Shown here: piece after piece, positions 1-6,917 of the stretch
Position numbering within the stretch: the stretch's first letter is position 1
Layout: each line of letters starts with the position of its first letter
Assembly: GCA_016931665.1 (NCBI GenBank)
Contig: JAFGEH010000012.1
Location: 1-6,917 of the forward strand
Source: Candidatus Cloacimonadota bacterium
GTDB lineage: Bacteria; Cloacimonadota; Cloacimonadia; Cloacimonadales; TCS61
Length of the DNA: 6,917 nt
Direction of reading: 5' to 3'
Position numbers and translations under genes: made by a program
The notes under the pieces: generated by a model
Database searches by the model: none
The model's input: the letters and a program-made list of their open reading frames with translations, nothing else
Told to the model about the DNA's origin: nothing

Positions 1-9
1 CATAATGAG

Positions 10-41
10 AAGGGGGAACTGATTTACGTTCTCCCTTTTTT
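10..41 (+). terminator. Rho-independent terminator of a plus-strand gene left of the window
   Basis: Bases 10-19 (AAGGGGGAAC) pair with 28-37 (GTTCTCCCTT) to give a 10-bp stem containing one G-U wobble and closing an 8-base loop. A run of six T follows at 36-41. On the plus strand this is a textbook intrinsic terminator. Read on the minus strand, the wobble becomes an A-C mismatch and the hairpin is followed by CTCATTATG with no T-run, so it should work poorly for glmM. The tandem stops TAA TGA at 3-8, just before the stem, could be the end of the plus-strand gene, but only a few bases of it are visible. What I see is the hairpin and T-run. The existence of the convergent gene is inferred. 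Confidence 0.75.
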
Positions 42-65
42 ATTATAAAAATATCCGAGTGGCTG

Positions 66-1418
66 TTATCCGGCATCCGCTTTTAACATCTCCAGCACTT
101 TCTCACTGATTCTGGCAGATTTTTCGGCTGAATCACTTTCCACATAAACTCTCAGGATGGGCTCTGTTCCGGATTTTCTGATATGTATCCAGTATTTATC
201 GCCGATGATCTTCAGTCCGTCCGTGCTGTCCAGGCGCTGTCCTTCATAGATCTTTCCGGCTCTGGCCATGATCTTATCCAGGTTCGCCTTTGCTACTTCC
301 AATTTCTCTTTTTGAAGATAGTAAGCGGGAATTTCTGCGACCAGATCCGAGACGGGGAGTTTTCTTTCAGCCAGGTAATTGAGGATAATCGCCAGGCCGG
401 CCGGGGCATCTCGGGTATAATGTACCGGGGGACAGATTATGCCGCCGTTGCCTTCACCTCCGATCGGGCTGTTGATCTCAAGCATCCGTCTTCCCACATT
501 GATTTCTCCGATGGGGGTCTTCTGAACCCTGACGCCGAATTCCCGGGCAATATCATCGGAAGCCATGGATGAAGAGAGATTTGTAACAATATCTCCCCTA
601 ACACGGCTCAATACGAACTTTTCAGCCAGCAACAGGGAATATTCCTCGCCGATGGCTTTACCCTGTTCCGATACGATTGCCAGCCTGTCCACATCCGGAT
701 CCGTAGCAAAACCGATATCGGCCCTGTTCCGGAGCACAGCCTGCTCGAGTTGTTTCAGGTTTTCTGCCAGGGGCTCGGGATTATGGGCAAAAATGCCGGA
801 AGGTTCACTGTTGAGTTCGAAAACATCACAACCCAGTTCGCGCAGCAGCAGGGGAGAGATGGTGCCTCCGGCGCCATTGACTGAGTCAATTACTACTTTG
901 AATTTTGCCTTTCTGATCAGTTCCACATCCAGGTAGGGAATGTTCAGGATCCTGCTGATATGCCTGGCAACAGCCTTATTGTCTGTCTGCAAACTGCCCA
1001 TATTCTGCCAGTTGGAATACTGGACTGATGCCTGCCAGGTTGAGAAAAACTGCCCAGCTTTCTCCGGATAGAGGAACATTCCGTTGTTATCAACGAATTT
1101 CAGGGCATTCCAGGGTGCCGGATTATGGGAGGCAGTTATGCTGATACCTCCGCTTGCCTTCAGATCTTCAACAGCCAGCAGAACGGTGGGAGTTGACACT
1201 ATACCCAGATCGATCACTTCACACCCAACGCTGATTAATCCCGCCGCCACCGCATGAAACATGGCAGGACCGCTGGTGCGGGAATCACGGCCCACTACTA
1301 TTTTTCCCCGGTTCTGGAAAATACCGAACCGGGCAGCCAATTCCACTATCAGCTCCGGAGTCAGGTTCTCTCCGAAAATTCCTCTTACTCCGGAAACAGA
1401 TTTCATCAATTCACTCAT
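66..1418 (-). CDS. glmM: Phosphoglucosamine mutase (alpha-D-phosphohexomutase family)
   Basis: This 450-residue cytoplasmic enzyme most likely converts glucosamine-6-phosphate to glucosamine-1-phosphate, the precursor of UDP-GlcNAc for cell wall and LPS. The four phosphohexomutase signatures are in order: the phosphoserine loop TASHNP at 95-100 with S97 as the phosphorylated serine, the Mg2+ loop DPDVDR at 240-245 (D240, D242, D244), the sugar-binding loop GGEGNGG at 320-326, and the phosphate-binding loop RKSGTEP at 414-420. Its length is normal for the family and no key residue is missing. The sugar loop reads GEGNGG rather than the GE(Q/M)SGH of E. coli GlmM or classical PMM/PGM. The variant is familiar from archaeal-type GlmM, so phosphomannomutase or phosphoglucomutase activity cannot be excluded. 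The chosen ATG at 1418 has GGGAG six bases upstream. A second Met at residue 5 is a weaker alternative. The start overlaps the addA stop by 8 bp, which implies translational coupling. The stop is TAA. Confidence 0.88.
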   Translation of the reverse strand: MSELMKSVSGVRGIFGENLTPELIVELAARFGIFQNRGKIVVGRDSRTSGPAMFHAVAAGLISVGCEVIDLGIVSTPTVLLAVEDLKASGGISITASHNPAPWNALKFVDNNGMFLYPEKAGQFFSTWQASVQYSNWQNMGSLQTDNKAVARHISRILNIPYLDVELIRKAKFKVVIDSVNGAGGTISPLLLRELGCDVFELNSEPSGIFAHNPEPLAENLKQLEQAVLRNRADIGFATDPDVDRLAIVSEQGKAIGEEYSLLLAEKFVLSRVRGDIVTNLSSSMASDDIAREFGVRVQKTPIGEINVGRRMLEINSPIGGEGNGGIICPPVHYTRDAPAGLAIILNYLAERKLPVSDLVAEIPAYYLQKEKLEVAKANLDKIMARAGKIYEGQRLDSTDGLKIIGDKYWIHIRKSGTEPILRVYVESDSAEKSARISEKVLEMLKADAG

Positions 1419-4400
1419 TCAATTCTCCCAGATCTATTTCAACATATTCTGTCTCAACTGCATATTTCTGCTCTTTTATCCAGGGCAGATCCCTGATAAT
1501 GGAACGATATGCCTCCAGCTGGTCTTCCGCATAGGTCTCGCCGGTTTTATAGTCAACGATTAAAATGCTTTTTTTATCCTCATTCACCAGCAGGCGGTCT
1601 ATCCTTTTTTCCCTGCCTGCCTTATCGAAAATAACATATTCGTTAAAAACTCTGTTCCAGAGAGTCCGATTAAACAGGTCGCTCCTTCTGCCCAGGAAAT
1701 CATGTATTCTGTTGATGAGCAGTTCAAGTTTCCTCCCGCTGAGAGAAGTGCCAAAACGTTCCCGGGTTTTAAGATAAGCCCCGGATCTCTGTTCAGGAGT
1801 ATCATAGACTATATGCATCAGATAAAAATGAGTTACATCCCCCAGCAGGATTGCCTGTTTGTTCAAATAATAGGTAAGCAGATTATATCCTGATAAAGGT
1901 TGTTCCCAGGGAATTATCTTATTCCAGTCCAGAAATCCCAGATATCCCTCAGGCAGTTTAGAGGAAGGTTTTACCACATCGCTTGAGGTTTTTTCCTTCT
2001 CCGTGGCAGGCGAGCCCAGCTGATAAGAAATGATGTTACCATCCTGTAGGGATTCCTCTGGACCCAATTGGCTGCAGATAAGAGAAAACAGAACGGGCAC
2101 GGACTGGGTTTTATAAGATCCGATTTTTTTCAGGAGGTCATCAAATCCTTTTTTCAAGCTGTAGTATCCGAAAATAAACAAATTCCGCTTGGCTCTGGTA
2201 ACTGCCACATAGAGATTGTTCAGCTCTTCGATCACATTTCTGGCGGTTTCTTCCTGAGTTATGGGCAGGCAGGAGCCATACCTTAAAACCGCATCGTAGT
2301 TGTAGGACAGGATCAGGTTTTCTATCCGGCTGAAATCGTCATCATATTCATAGAGGAAATTTAACCCGTGATTCTGAGAAGGAGTTCTCGGGCAGGCATC
2401 GTAGAGGAGGAAAACCGTCTCGAACTGCAATCCTTTTGCCTTATGAATAGTCATCAGCTTCAGGAAGGAACTTTCTTCCAGGCCCTGCTGCAGGAATTCG
2501 CTGCTGCCCTCCAGGTGCAGGCAATATTGCAGAAATCCCATCAGATTGGGAGTTAGTTCGTTGGGGTTTCTGAGAAAATCTGCACAGATCTGAAAGAAAT
2601 GATCCAGATTTCTGGCATCGGCTTCAGTATTAAAGACGAGGTGCAGGTTCAGTGATTCTATCAGGTCCTTGATCAGGAACAGCAGATCTTTTTCCCGTTC
2701 ATTGTACAGACGGGAGATAATCCTGAATATTCCTGAAGATGACAACTGGTTGAGAAAGCTGGTGAGATGGCCGGTTTCCCGCCAGAGATTGATGATCTGC
2801 TTGAGTTGGGGAGCTGGCATCAGCACGGCATCACAGCGCAGGAATTTCAGTAATTCCAGCAGATCACCGGCAGCCAGGAAGGTCAGCAGATGGAGAATTG
2901 GCTTAACAGCACGGTGCTGAAATATGGAACTGGCACTCTCCAGCACATAAGGAATACCGGCAGCGGATAGATATGATCCCAGCAGTTCCAGGTCTCTGTT
3001 TTTTCTGGCCAGAATTACCGAAGCAGCCGGATCGATTCTGCCGCTGTCCAGCAGAGGCTTGAGCTGATGCTGGATGAAGTTCTCATAGAATTCTTCCCTG
3101 GTCTGCTCTTCTTCCTGCAGATTGATCAACCGGAATCCAATTGCTCCCTGTGTTTCTTTGCTGGCGGCAGTAACCGGTGTAAATGGCCATTCTATATCCA
3201 TTCCCGCGAGATGATTCTGCCAACGGGCATCACCGAAAAGGGCATTGATGAAACCGGAAAGCTGAGGGGTGTTGCGGTAACAGGTTCCAAGCACCTCTCC
3301 GGCATCTTCCGTGGACAATAAACGAGGAGCCAGAAGAAGTAGATCCCGTTCACCGCCCCGCCAGCCGTAGATCGACTGCTTTTCATCACCGACCAGAACG
3401 ACTCCGCCATATTCTTTAATGCCTTCTCCACTAATTACCTCGGAGATTATGGGATAGAGAATGGACCATTGCAGGACGCTGGTATCCTGAAATTCGTCGA
3501 TCAGGATATAGCGGATCCTGTAGGCCAGGAATTCATAAATTATATTCAGAATATTTCCGGCTGCCAGCAGGGAATCTTCTCCCTGAAAAAGGTACCGGTA
3601 AGTATAATAGGCAATATCTTCGTAGGTAAAAATCCTCTGTCTGAATTTGATCTCGTCATATTTCCTGTAGAGAAGGTCGGCGATCTTGAGCAGCTGATGG
3701 TGCTCCTCTTTGACCAGGGTAAAAAGCAGGTAATCTGCCAGGAAACCTTCCGCTTCCTCCAGAGCATGCTGCATTTCGTTTTTCAGATCTTCATCAGCGT
3801 TGCGGTTCAATAATTTATTGCCGTTCCAGAAATTGGACATTCCCAGTAACTTGTTGAAATTTTGCCTGAGGAATCCTTCCCGGGCTATTATCTTACCGAT
3901 GCCAGCCGCGAATTCCCCGGTTGGTAACCTGTCCAGAAGGATCTCATCACGCATCAGCTCATAAAAATCCTTCTTCAACAACTTAGGCCATTCCGGGACG
4001 ATAGTATCAGGATCGAATCTGGTGGAGAGGTGATCCTGAAGATTCGTTAAAACCTTCCTCATAATTTCAAGATACTGCAGCCGGGCTGTATCAGCCAGCT
4101 CCCGGGTGTCTTTAAGGGCAGAGAATCCGCTGTTTCTGCCTGTCTCCAGCAGCCAGCGCTGCTGCAGCAGATCAAGGATCAGCCTTTCATAATTCTTCAG
4201 GTTGCGGTTGCGGGAAAAACCCATGACCATGTTCAGGATATCCAGATGTTGAGTCTGCAGCAGGGCATCGAACAATTCTGGCAGATATTCCCGGTTGATA
4301 TCCGGGCTGATTTTATAGCCGGTGAGATTGTGATGAGGAGCTATCAGATTATTGAAAATACGATTGATAAAGGCATCAATAGTGCTGATCCTGATCCTGC

Positions 4401-4719
4401 TTTTATCGATCAGCATGGATCGGCGGATCTCTTCCAGTAACCGGAATGTTCCTGAATCAAATTTCAGATCCGGATCGATATTTTGCAGATTTTCCCTGAT
4501 CTTAATACCCGCTTCAGATTGCCTGATCAACTCGTCCAGATGTTCTATTATTCTGCTTCTGATCTCTGCCGTAGCCTTCCGGGTAAAGGTGATAACCAGG
4601 ATTTCATCGAAACTTACAGCTCCTTCACCCCGGATCAGGAGGCGCAGGAATTCCAGGGAAAGCCTGTAAGTCTTTCCCGTGCCGGCGCTGGCTTTAATTA
4701 TCTTTCTGGCCGGTAGCAT
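1411..4719 (-). CDS. addA: AddA-type ATP-dependent helicase/nuclease subunit (UvrD/RecB family)
   Basis: A complete 1102-residue SF1A helicase-nuclease, expected to be the 3'-5' motor and one of the two nucleases of the AddAB complex that resects double-strand ends for RecA. Helicase motifs are in order: Walker A ASAGTGKT at 10-17 (K16), motif Ia TFTRKAT at 44-50, RISTIDAF at 110-117, Walker B ILIDEFQDT at 405-413 (D408, E409), motif III VGDEKQSIYGWRGG at 443-456, YRNTPQL at 481-487, motif V TIHKAKGLQF at 757-766 and motif VI YVAVTRAKR at 837-845. A polar, Ser/Lys-rich linker around 900-925 leads to a PD-(D/E)XK nuclease: H964, E1027, RID with D1041, DYKTG with D1056 and K1058, and QLEAY with Q1067 and Y1071. 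The length is a little below Bacillus AddA (about 1230). RecB is the main alternative, but the neighbouring subunit keeps an intact nuclease, which RecC lacks. The ATG at 4719 is the only start ahead of Walker A, has GAGG four bases upstream, and overlaps addB by 26 bp. The stop is TGA. No frameshift is seen. Confidence 0.92.
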   Translation of the reverse strand: MLPARKIIKASAGTGKTYRLSLEFLRLLIRGEGAVSFDEILVITFTRKATAEIRSRIIEHLDELIRQSEAGIKIRENLQNIDPDLKFDSGTFRLLEEIRRSMLIDKSRIRISTIDAFINRIFNNLIAPHHNLTGYKISPDINREYLPELFDALLQTQHLDILNMVMGFSRNRNLKNYERLILDLLQQRWLLETGRNSGFSALKDTRELADTARLQYLEIMRKVLTNLQDHLSTRFDPDTIVPEWPKLLKKDFYELMRDEILLDRLPTGEFAAGIGKIIAREGFLRQNFNKLLGMSNFWNGNKLLNRNADEDLKNEMQHALEEAEGFLADYLLFTLVKEEHHQLLKIADLLYRKYDEIKFRQRIFTYEDIAYYTYRYLFQGEDSLLAAGNILNIIYEFLAYRIRYILIDEFQDTSVLQWSILYPIISEVISGEGIKEYGGVVLVGDEKQSIYGWRGGERDLLLLAPRLLSTEDAGEVLGTCYRNTPQLSGFINALFGDARWQNHLAGMDIEWPFTPVTAASKETQGAIGFRLINLQEEEQTREEFYENFIQHQLKPLLDSGRIDPAASVILARKNRDLELLGSYLSAAGIPYVLESASSIFQHRAVKPILHLLTFLAAGDLLELLKFLRCDAVLMPAPQLKQIINLWRETGHLTSFLNQLSSSGIFRIISRLYNEREKDLLFLIKDLIESLNLHLVFNTEADARNLDHFFQICADFLRNPNELTPNLMGFLQYCLHLEGSSEFLQQGLEESSFLKLMTIHKAKGLQFETVFLLYDACPRTPSQNHGLNFLYEYDDDFSRIENLILSYNYDAVLRYGSCLPITQEETARNVIEELNNLYVAVTRAKRNLFIFGYYSLKKGFDDLLKKIGSYKTQSVPVLFSLICSQLGPEESLQDGNIISYQLGSPATEKEKTSSDVVKPSSKLPEGYLGFLDWNKIIPWEQPLSGYNLLTYYLNKQAILLGDVTHFYLMHIVYDTPEQRSGAYLKTRERFGTSLSGRKLELLINRIHDFLGRRSDLFNRTLWNRVFNEYVIFDKAGREKRIDRLLVNEDKKSILIVDYKTGETYAEDQLEAYRSIIRDLPWIKEQKYAVETEYVEIDLGELNE
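1425..1429 (-). promoter_or_regulatory. Ribosome binding site of glmM, inside the addA 3' end
   Basis: On the minus strand GGGAG lies six bases before the glmM ATG at 1418, within the last codons of addA. Its spacing supports this ATG over the Met four codons further in. It also suggests that ribosomes finishing addA can re-initiate on glmM. Confidence 0.6.
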
Positions 4720-6917
4720 TCTTCCTCAGTATTTTATTGCTGTAATCTTCCCAGCGTTCAATCTCTGCCAGGTCACTGTATCCCCTTTTCTCTGGGAGTG
4801 TTATCCCCCTGTTGATCAATTCGGTTAATCTCAGTACCAGGTCGTTCCGGAAATCCATCAGCCGGTTGGCTTGGTCAGTCTTTTTGCTCAGGTGCTCATT
4901 AAGTTTCTGTTCCTCGATATAATAGATAAAGCTGGTCAATGCTTCAGGACCCGGTTCGGGATGGTTGAGAGTGTACAGTAATTCATAGAATGCCAGCTGG
5001 AGGTTATGGGCGGTATTGACACGTCCGGTTTTATGATCAATGATAATTGTACCTTCGGAAGATTGGAGCAACAGGTCGAAACGGCCACTTAATCTAAGCT
5101 CATAGGTTTTCCCGGTATCGCTGGTCAGGGGGAGAAAAGTTACCTCGCTGGTTTCAGTTCTGATTTCCAGAGGAATCCCGGATAACCCGAGTTGATGATG
5201 CATTTGATAGAATAATGATTTTATCCCGGTTTTCAAAACGGGAAGAAAGATTTCCCGGAAATAAAGCTCCGAGTAGTTGTGAGGTGATTTATATAATAAC
5301 TGGGGATCAGACCATATTTCTCTGACGGCCGCTTCGATTTCCTGATCTCGGTTGTGGAGGAAATTTATCTGAATTGTGCCGGTTCTGCTGCTTTTACATA
5401 TCCTGTCCCAGACTTTCCGCAGGATCTCATGTGCCAGAATCCCCACCAGTTTTTCCGAGAAATCAAAGCTGGTGATCAACTCGCAGGGTTGCAGGTGACA
5501 GATGCTGTTGAGATAATAGCGCCAGAGATCTTCCCGGACCTCCCGGCAACCGTAGCCGGTAACAGAGAGAATACCATTCTTATCATCTATCCCGGGATCA
5601 AAGGGCATTGAATAGAAGGAGGGATCGGACAATAACTGCTGATCGGGAACAGGCAGTGAGTTCTCCTTTTGCCAGAAATATCCGTAAACAGGTGCATATT
5701 CATAATTCGGTACCGGGATAATGAAGTTATCCGGGATCAGGCCATGAAGCACCAATTCTTCCAGGAATGAACTCACTTCGGTATCTTCTGCTTCGTTGTG
5801 ATAGGTATAGAGAGCAACATCCCGGCTGGTGGCTATTAAACGGAAGAAGTAATATTTCTCCCGCAGCTTGAAATCTTCAAAGGTCATCAATCCAAGTTGT
5901 TTCCTCTGTGATTCAGTCAGGAGAAAGGGTGAACGGGGAGCGGGCGGGATCACTCCTTCTGTCACATTAATAATCGCCACGCTGTCAAGTTGGAGATTCC
6001 TCAATTCGTGCAGATGTTTGAATCTGTAAGGGGCATTATCAGCAGTGTTGTATCTGATCTCTTTGGTCTGGAGATAATCCAGGAAGAGCCGGTGCAGAGC
6101 TGAACTGATCCTGATATGTTCAGGCTGTTTACCCGGTTGGGTGATCTGAGCTGCCGGGTCATCCAGAATGCCGCTTTGTTCCAGACTGGCAAAATCCGCC
6201 AGTGCCTGATAATAAACCTGGATCAGATCTGTTCTGGAGGTCAGCACTGGTGGAGAAATCCGGTAAAAAAGTTCTTCATTGCCCCAGAAACTGACCAGAT
6301 CAATAACCTGGTTTATCCGCAGCAGTGCAGCCAGAAGTGAATAGATCTTTCCCAGCAGTTCCTTTACCGGGGGCTCCATCTGCCAGAACTGGAGAAACCC
6401 GCCATCAAGATCGATGTACAGGTAATCTTCCTGGCGGATTTTCTGCAGGAAATTCTGCAGCTTTTCCCATATTTCATCCGGGCAGGTTTCCCGGTCGAAC
6501 AGGTAACGGAATTCCCGGGAACTGACAGCCTGCAGGCAGATTTCCCAGGGCAGCAGCAGCTTACCTGTTCTTTCTTCTTTAATGATGCGCGAGATCAGGG
6601 TAAAACAGGTCTTCACTACACTGAATAAAGAAATATTCCCCAGGCTGAGCCGGTTGTTGAACTCGAAATAGTGGGGGGAAAGCAGATTGGCATAAAATTG
6701 AGATTCAGGATTGAAATCCACGATGAATTCCGGCCTGTAAAATTCGAGATTCTGCAGAAGATGCACGATCATACTGAATTGATCCTCCGCCCGGAACATC
6801 CTGATCCTCTGATTACGGTTTTCCCTGATATGAAGTGCTGAAAAATCAGCTTTTACTTTCAGATTATCCTTGTCCAGGCACTCTTCCGGCAGTTGCAGGT
6901 ACAGCAGGACATCCTGA
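4694..6917 (-). CDS. addB: AddB-type helicase-like/nuclease subunit, 5' end beyond the window (partial)
   Basis: This is the C-terminal part of the AddB partner of AddA. The frame is open to the right edge: 39 codons precede the first in-window ATG (6799), giving at least 740 visible residues. Those codons encode normal-looking protein (for example ADFSALHIRENRNQRIR) that runs into what resembles the AddB 2A helicase region. The true start is therefore probably several hundred codons further right, since AddB proteins are usually about 950-1170 residues. Numbering from Met 6799, the segment LRNLQLDSVAIINVTEGVIP at 266-285 resembles the late UvrD-like region of AddB. A PD-(D/E)XK nuclease follows: H457, GRFD with D575, DHKTG with D588 and K590, and QLAFY with Q601 and Y605. 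The Fe-S cysteines of Bacillus AddB are not evident: no cysteine occurs after C468, and the usual CPxxF position reads EDLWRYY. The stop is TAA at 4694, inside addA. Whether the N-terminal ATPase site is intact cannot be seen. Confidence 0.85.
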   Translation of the reverse strand, partial: QDVLLYLQLPEECLDKDNLKVKADFSALHIRENRNQRIRMFRAEDQFSMIVHLLQNLEFYRPEFIVDFNPESQFYANLLSPHYFEFNNRLSLGNISLFSVVKTCFTLISRIIKEERTGKLLLPWEICLQAVSSREFRYLFDRETCPDEIWEKLQNFLQKIRQEDYLYIDLDGGFLQFWQMEPPVKELLGKIYSLLAALLRINQVIDLVSFWGNEELFYRISPPVLTSRTDLIQVYYQALADFASLEQSGILDDPAAQITQPGKQPEHIRISSALHRLFLDYLQTKEIRYNTADNAPYRFKHLHELRNLQLDSVAIINVTEGVIPPAPRSPFLLTESQRKQLGLMTFEDFKLREKYYFFRLIATSRDVALYTYHNEAEDTEVSSFLEELVLHGLIPDNFIIPVPNYEYAPVYGYFWQKENSLPVPDQQLLSDPSFYSMPFDPGIDDKNGILSVTGYGCREVREDLWRYYLNSICHLQPCELITSFDFSEKLVGILAHEILRKVWDRICKSSRTGTIQINFLHNRDQEIEAAVREIWSDPQLLYKSPHNYSELYFREIFLPVLKTGIKSLFYQMHHQLGLSGIPLEIRTETSEVTFLPLTSDTGKTYELRLSGRFDLLLQSSEGTIIIDHKTGRVNTAHNLQLAFYELLYTLNHPEPGPEALTSFIYYIEEQKLNEHLSKKTDQANRLMDFRNDLVLRLTELINRGITLPEKRGYSDLAEIERWEDYSNKILRKNATGQKDN
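4721..4727 (-). promoter_or_regulatory. Ribosome binding site of addA, inside the addB 3' end
   Basis: The minus strand reads GAGGAAG just before the addA ATG at 4719. The GAGG core sits four bases upstream, slightly close but usable. It lies within the addB coding sequence, so addA translation is probably coupled to that of addB. Confidence 0.55.

Noticed and set aside
1..3. CAT at the left edge as the ATG of a minus-strand gene following glmM.
   Set aside because: There is no Shine-Dalgarno sequence before it on the minus strand. The adjacent terminator with its plus-strand T-run better fits the end of a plus-strand gene.
1599..1805. Short minus-strand open frame inside addA (likewise 3192-3431, 3546-3767 and 6001-6192).
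   Set aside because: Out-of-frame shadows within continuous addA and addB coding sequence. The main frames carry intact motifs, so these are not frameshift remnants.
183..4716. Many plus-strand open frames of 60-130 codons lying opposite the three genes (for example 183-572, 565-936, 3469-3813 and 4352-4669).
   Set aside because: They lie antisense to strongly conserved minus-strand coding regions, have no recognisable domains, and show skewed compositions typical of shadow frames.
6512..6521. Perfect 10-base palindrome TTCCCGGGAA as an operator candidate.
   Set aside because: It lies inside addB coding sequence, encodes ordinary Ser-Arg-Glu-Phe codons, and has no nearby promoter. The same core recurs widely through codon use.
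1411..6917. The helicase plus nuclease pair as a possible new anti-phage or mobile defence system.
   Set aside because: The motif order, sizes, gene order and the two PD-(D/E)XK domains fit housekeeping AddAB. A metabolic gene follows directly, and no integrase, toxin or other defence gene is present.

Overview
The window is a tightly packed stretch of bacterial chromosome of middling GC. Nearly all of it is taken up by three co-directional genes on the minus strand. Read in the direction of transcription (right to left) they are: an AddB-type helicase-like/nuclease subunit whose 5' end lies beyond the right edge, a complete AddA-type helicase-nuclease, and a complete phosphohexomutase most likely acting as phosphoglucosamine mutase (GlmM). 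The genes overlap by 26 bp and 8 bp, so they look like one translationally coupled operon. The promoter must lie outside the window, to the right.

AddA and AddB together form the AddAB machine, the counterpart of RecBCD. It loads on double-strand DNA ends, unwinds and degrades them, and leaves a 3' tail for RecA. AddA shows every SF1A helicase motif and a C-terminal PD-(D/E)XK nuclease. The visible AddB part also ends in a PD-(D/E)XK nuclease with all key residues. Having two intact nucleases is why I call the pair AddAB rather than RecBC, since RecC's nuclease-like fold is dead. GlmM makes glucosamine-1-phosphate for UDP-GlcNAc, peptidoglycan and LPS, and has no obvious mechanistic link to repair.

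At the far left, between the glmM stop and the window edge, is a strong hairpin followed by a T-run on the plus strand. It looks like the terminator of a plus-strand gene lying left of the window and converging on glmM. No gap exceeds 300 bases, and I see no tRNA, rRNA, CRISPR array, insertion sequence or prophage feature.

The sequence style (GEGNGG sugar loop in GlmM, an AddB without the usual iron-sulfur cysteines, addB-addA order) suggests a member of the Bacteroidota/FCB assemblage, perhaps a Cloacimonadota-like lineage. That placement is a weak inference. I do not find a previously undescribed system here. This is core metabolism and repair with a few details worth checking.
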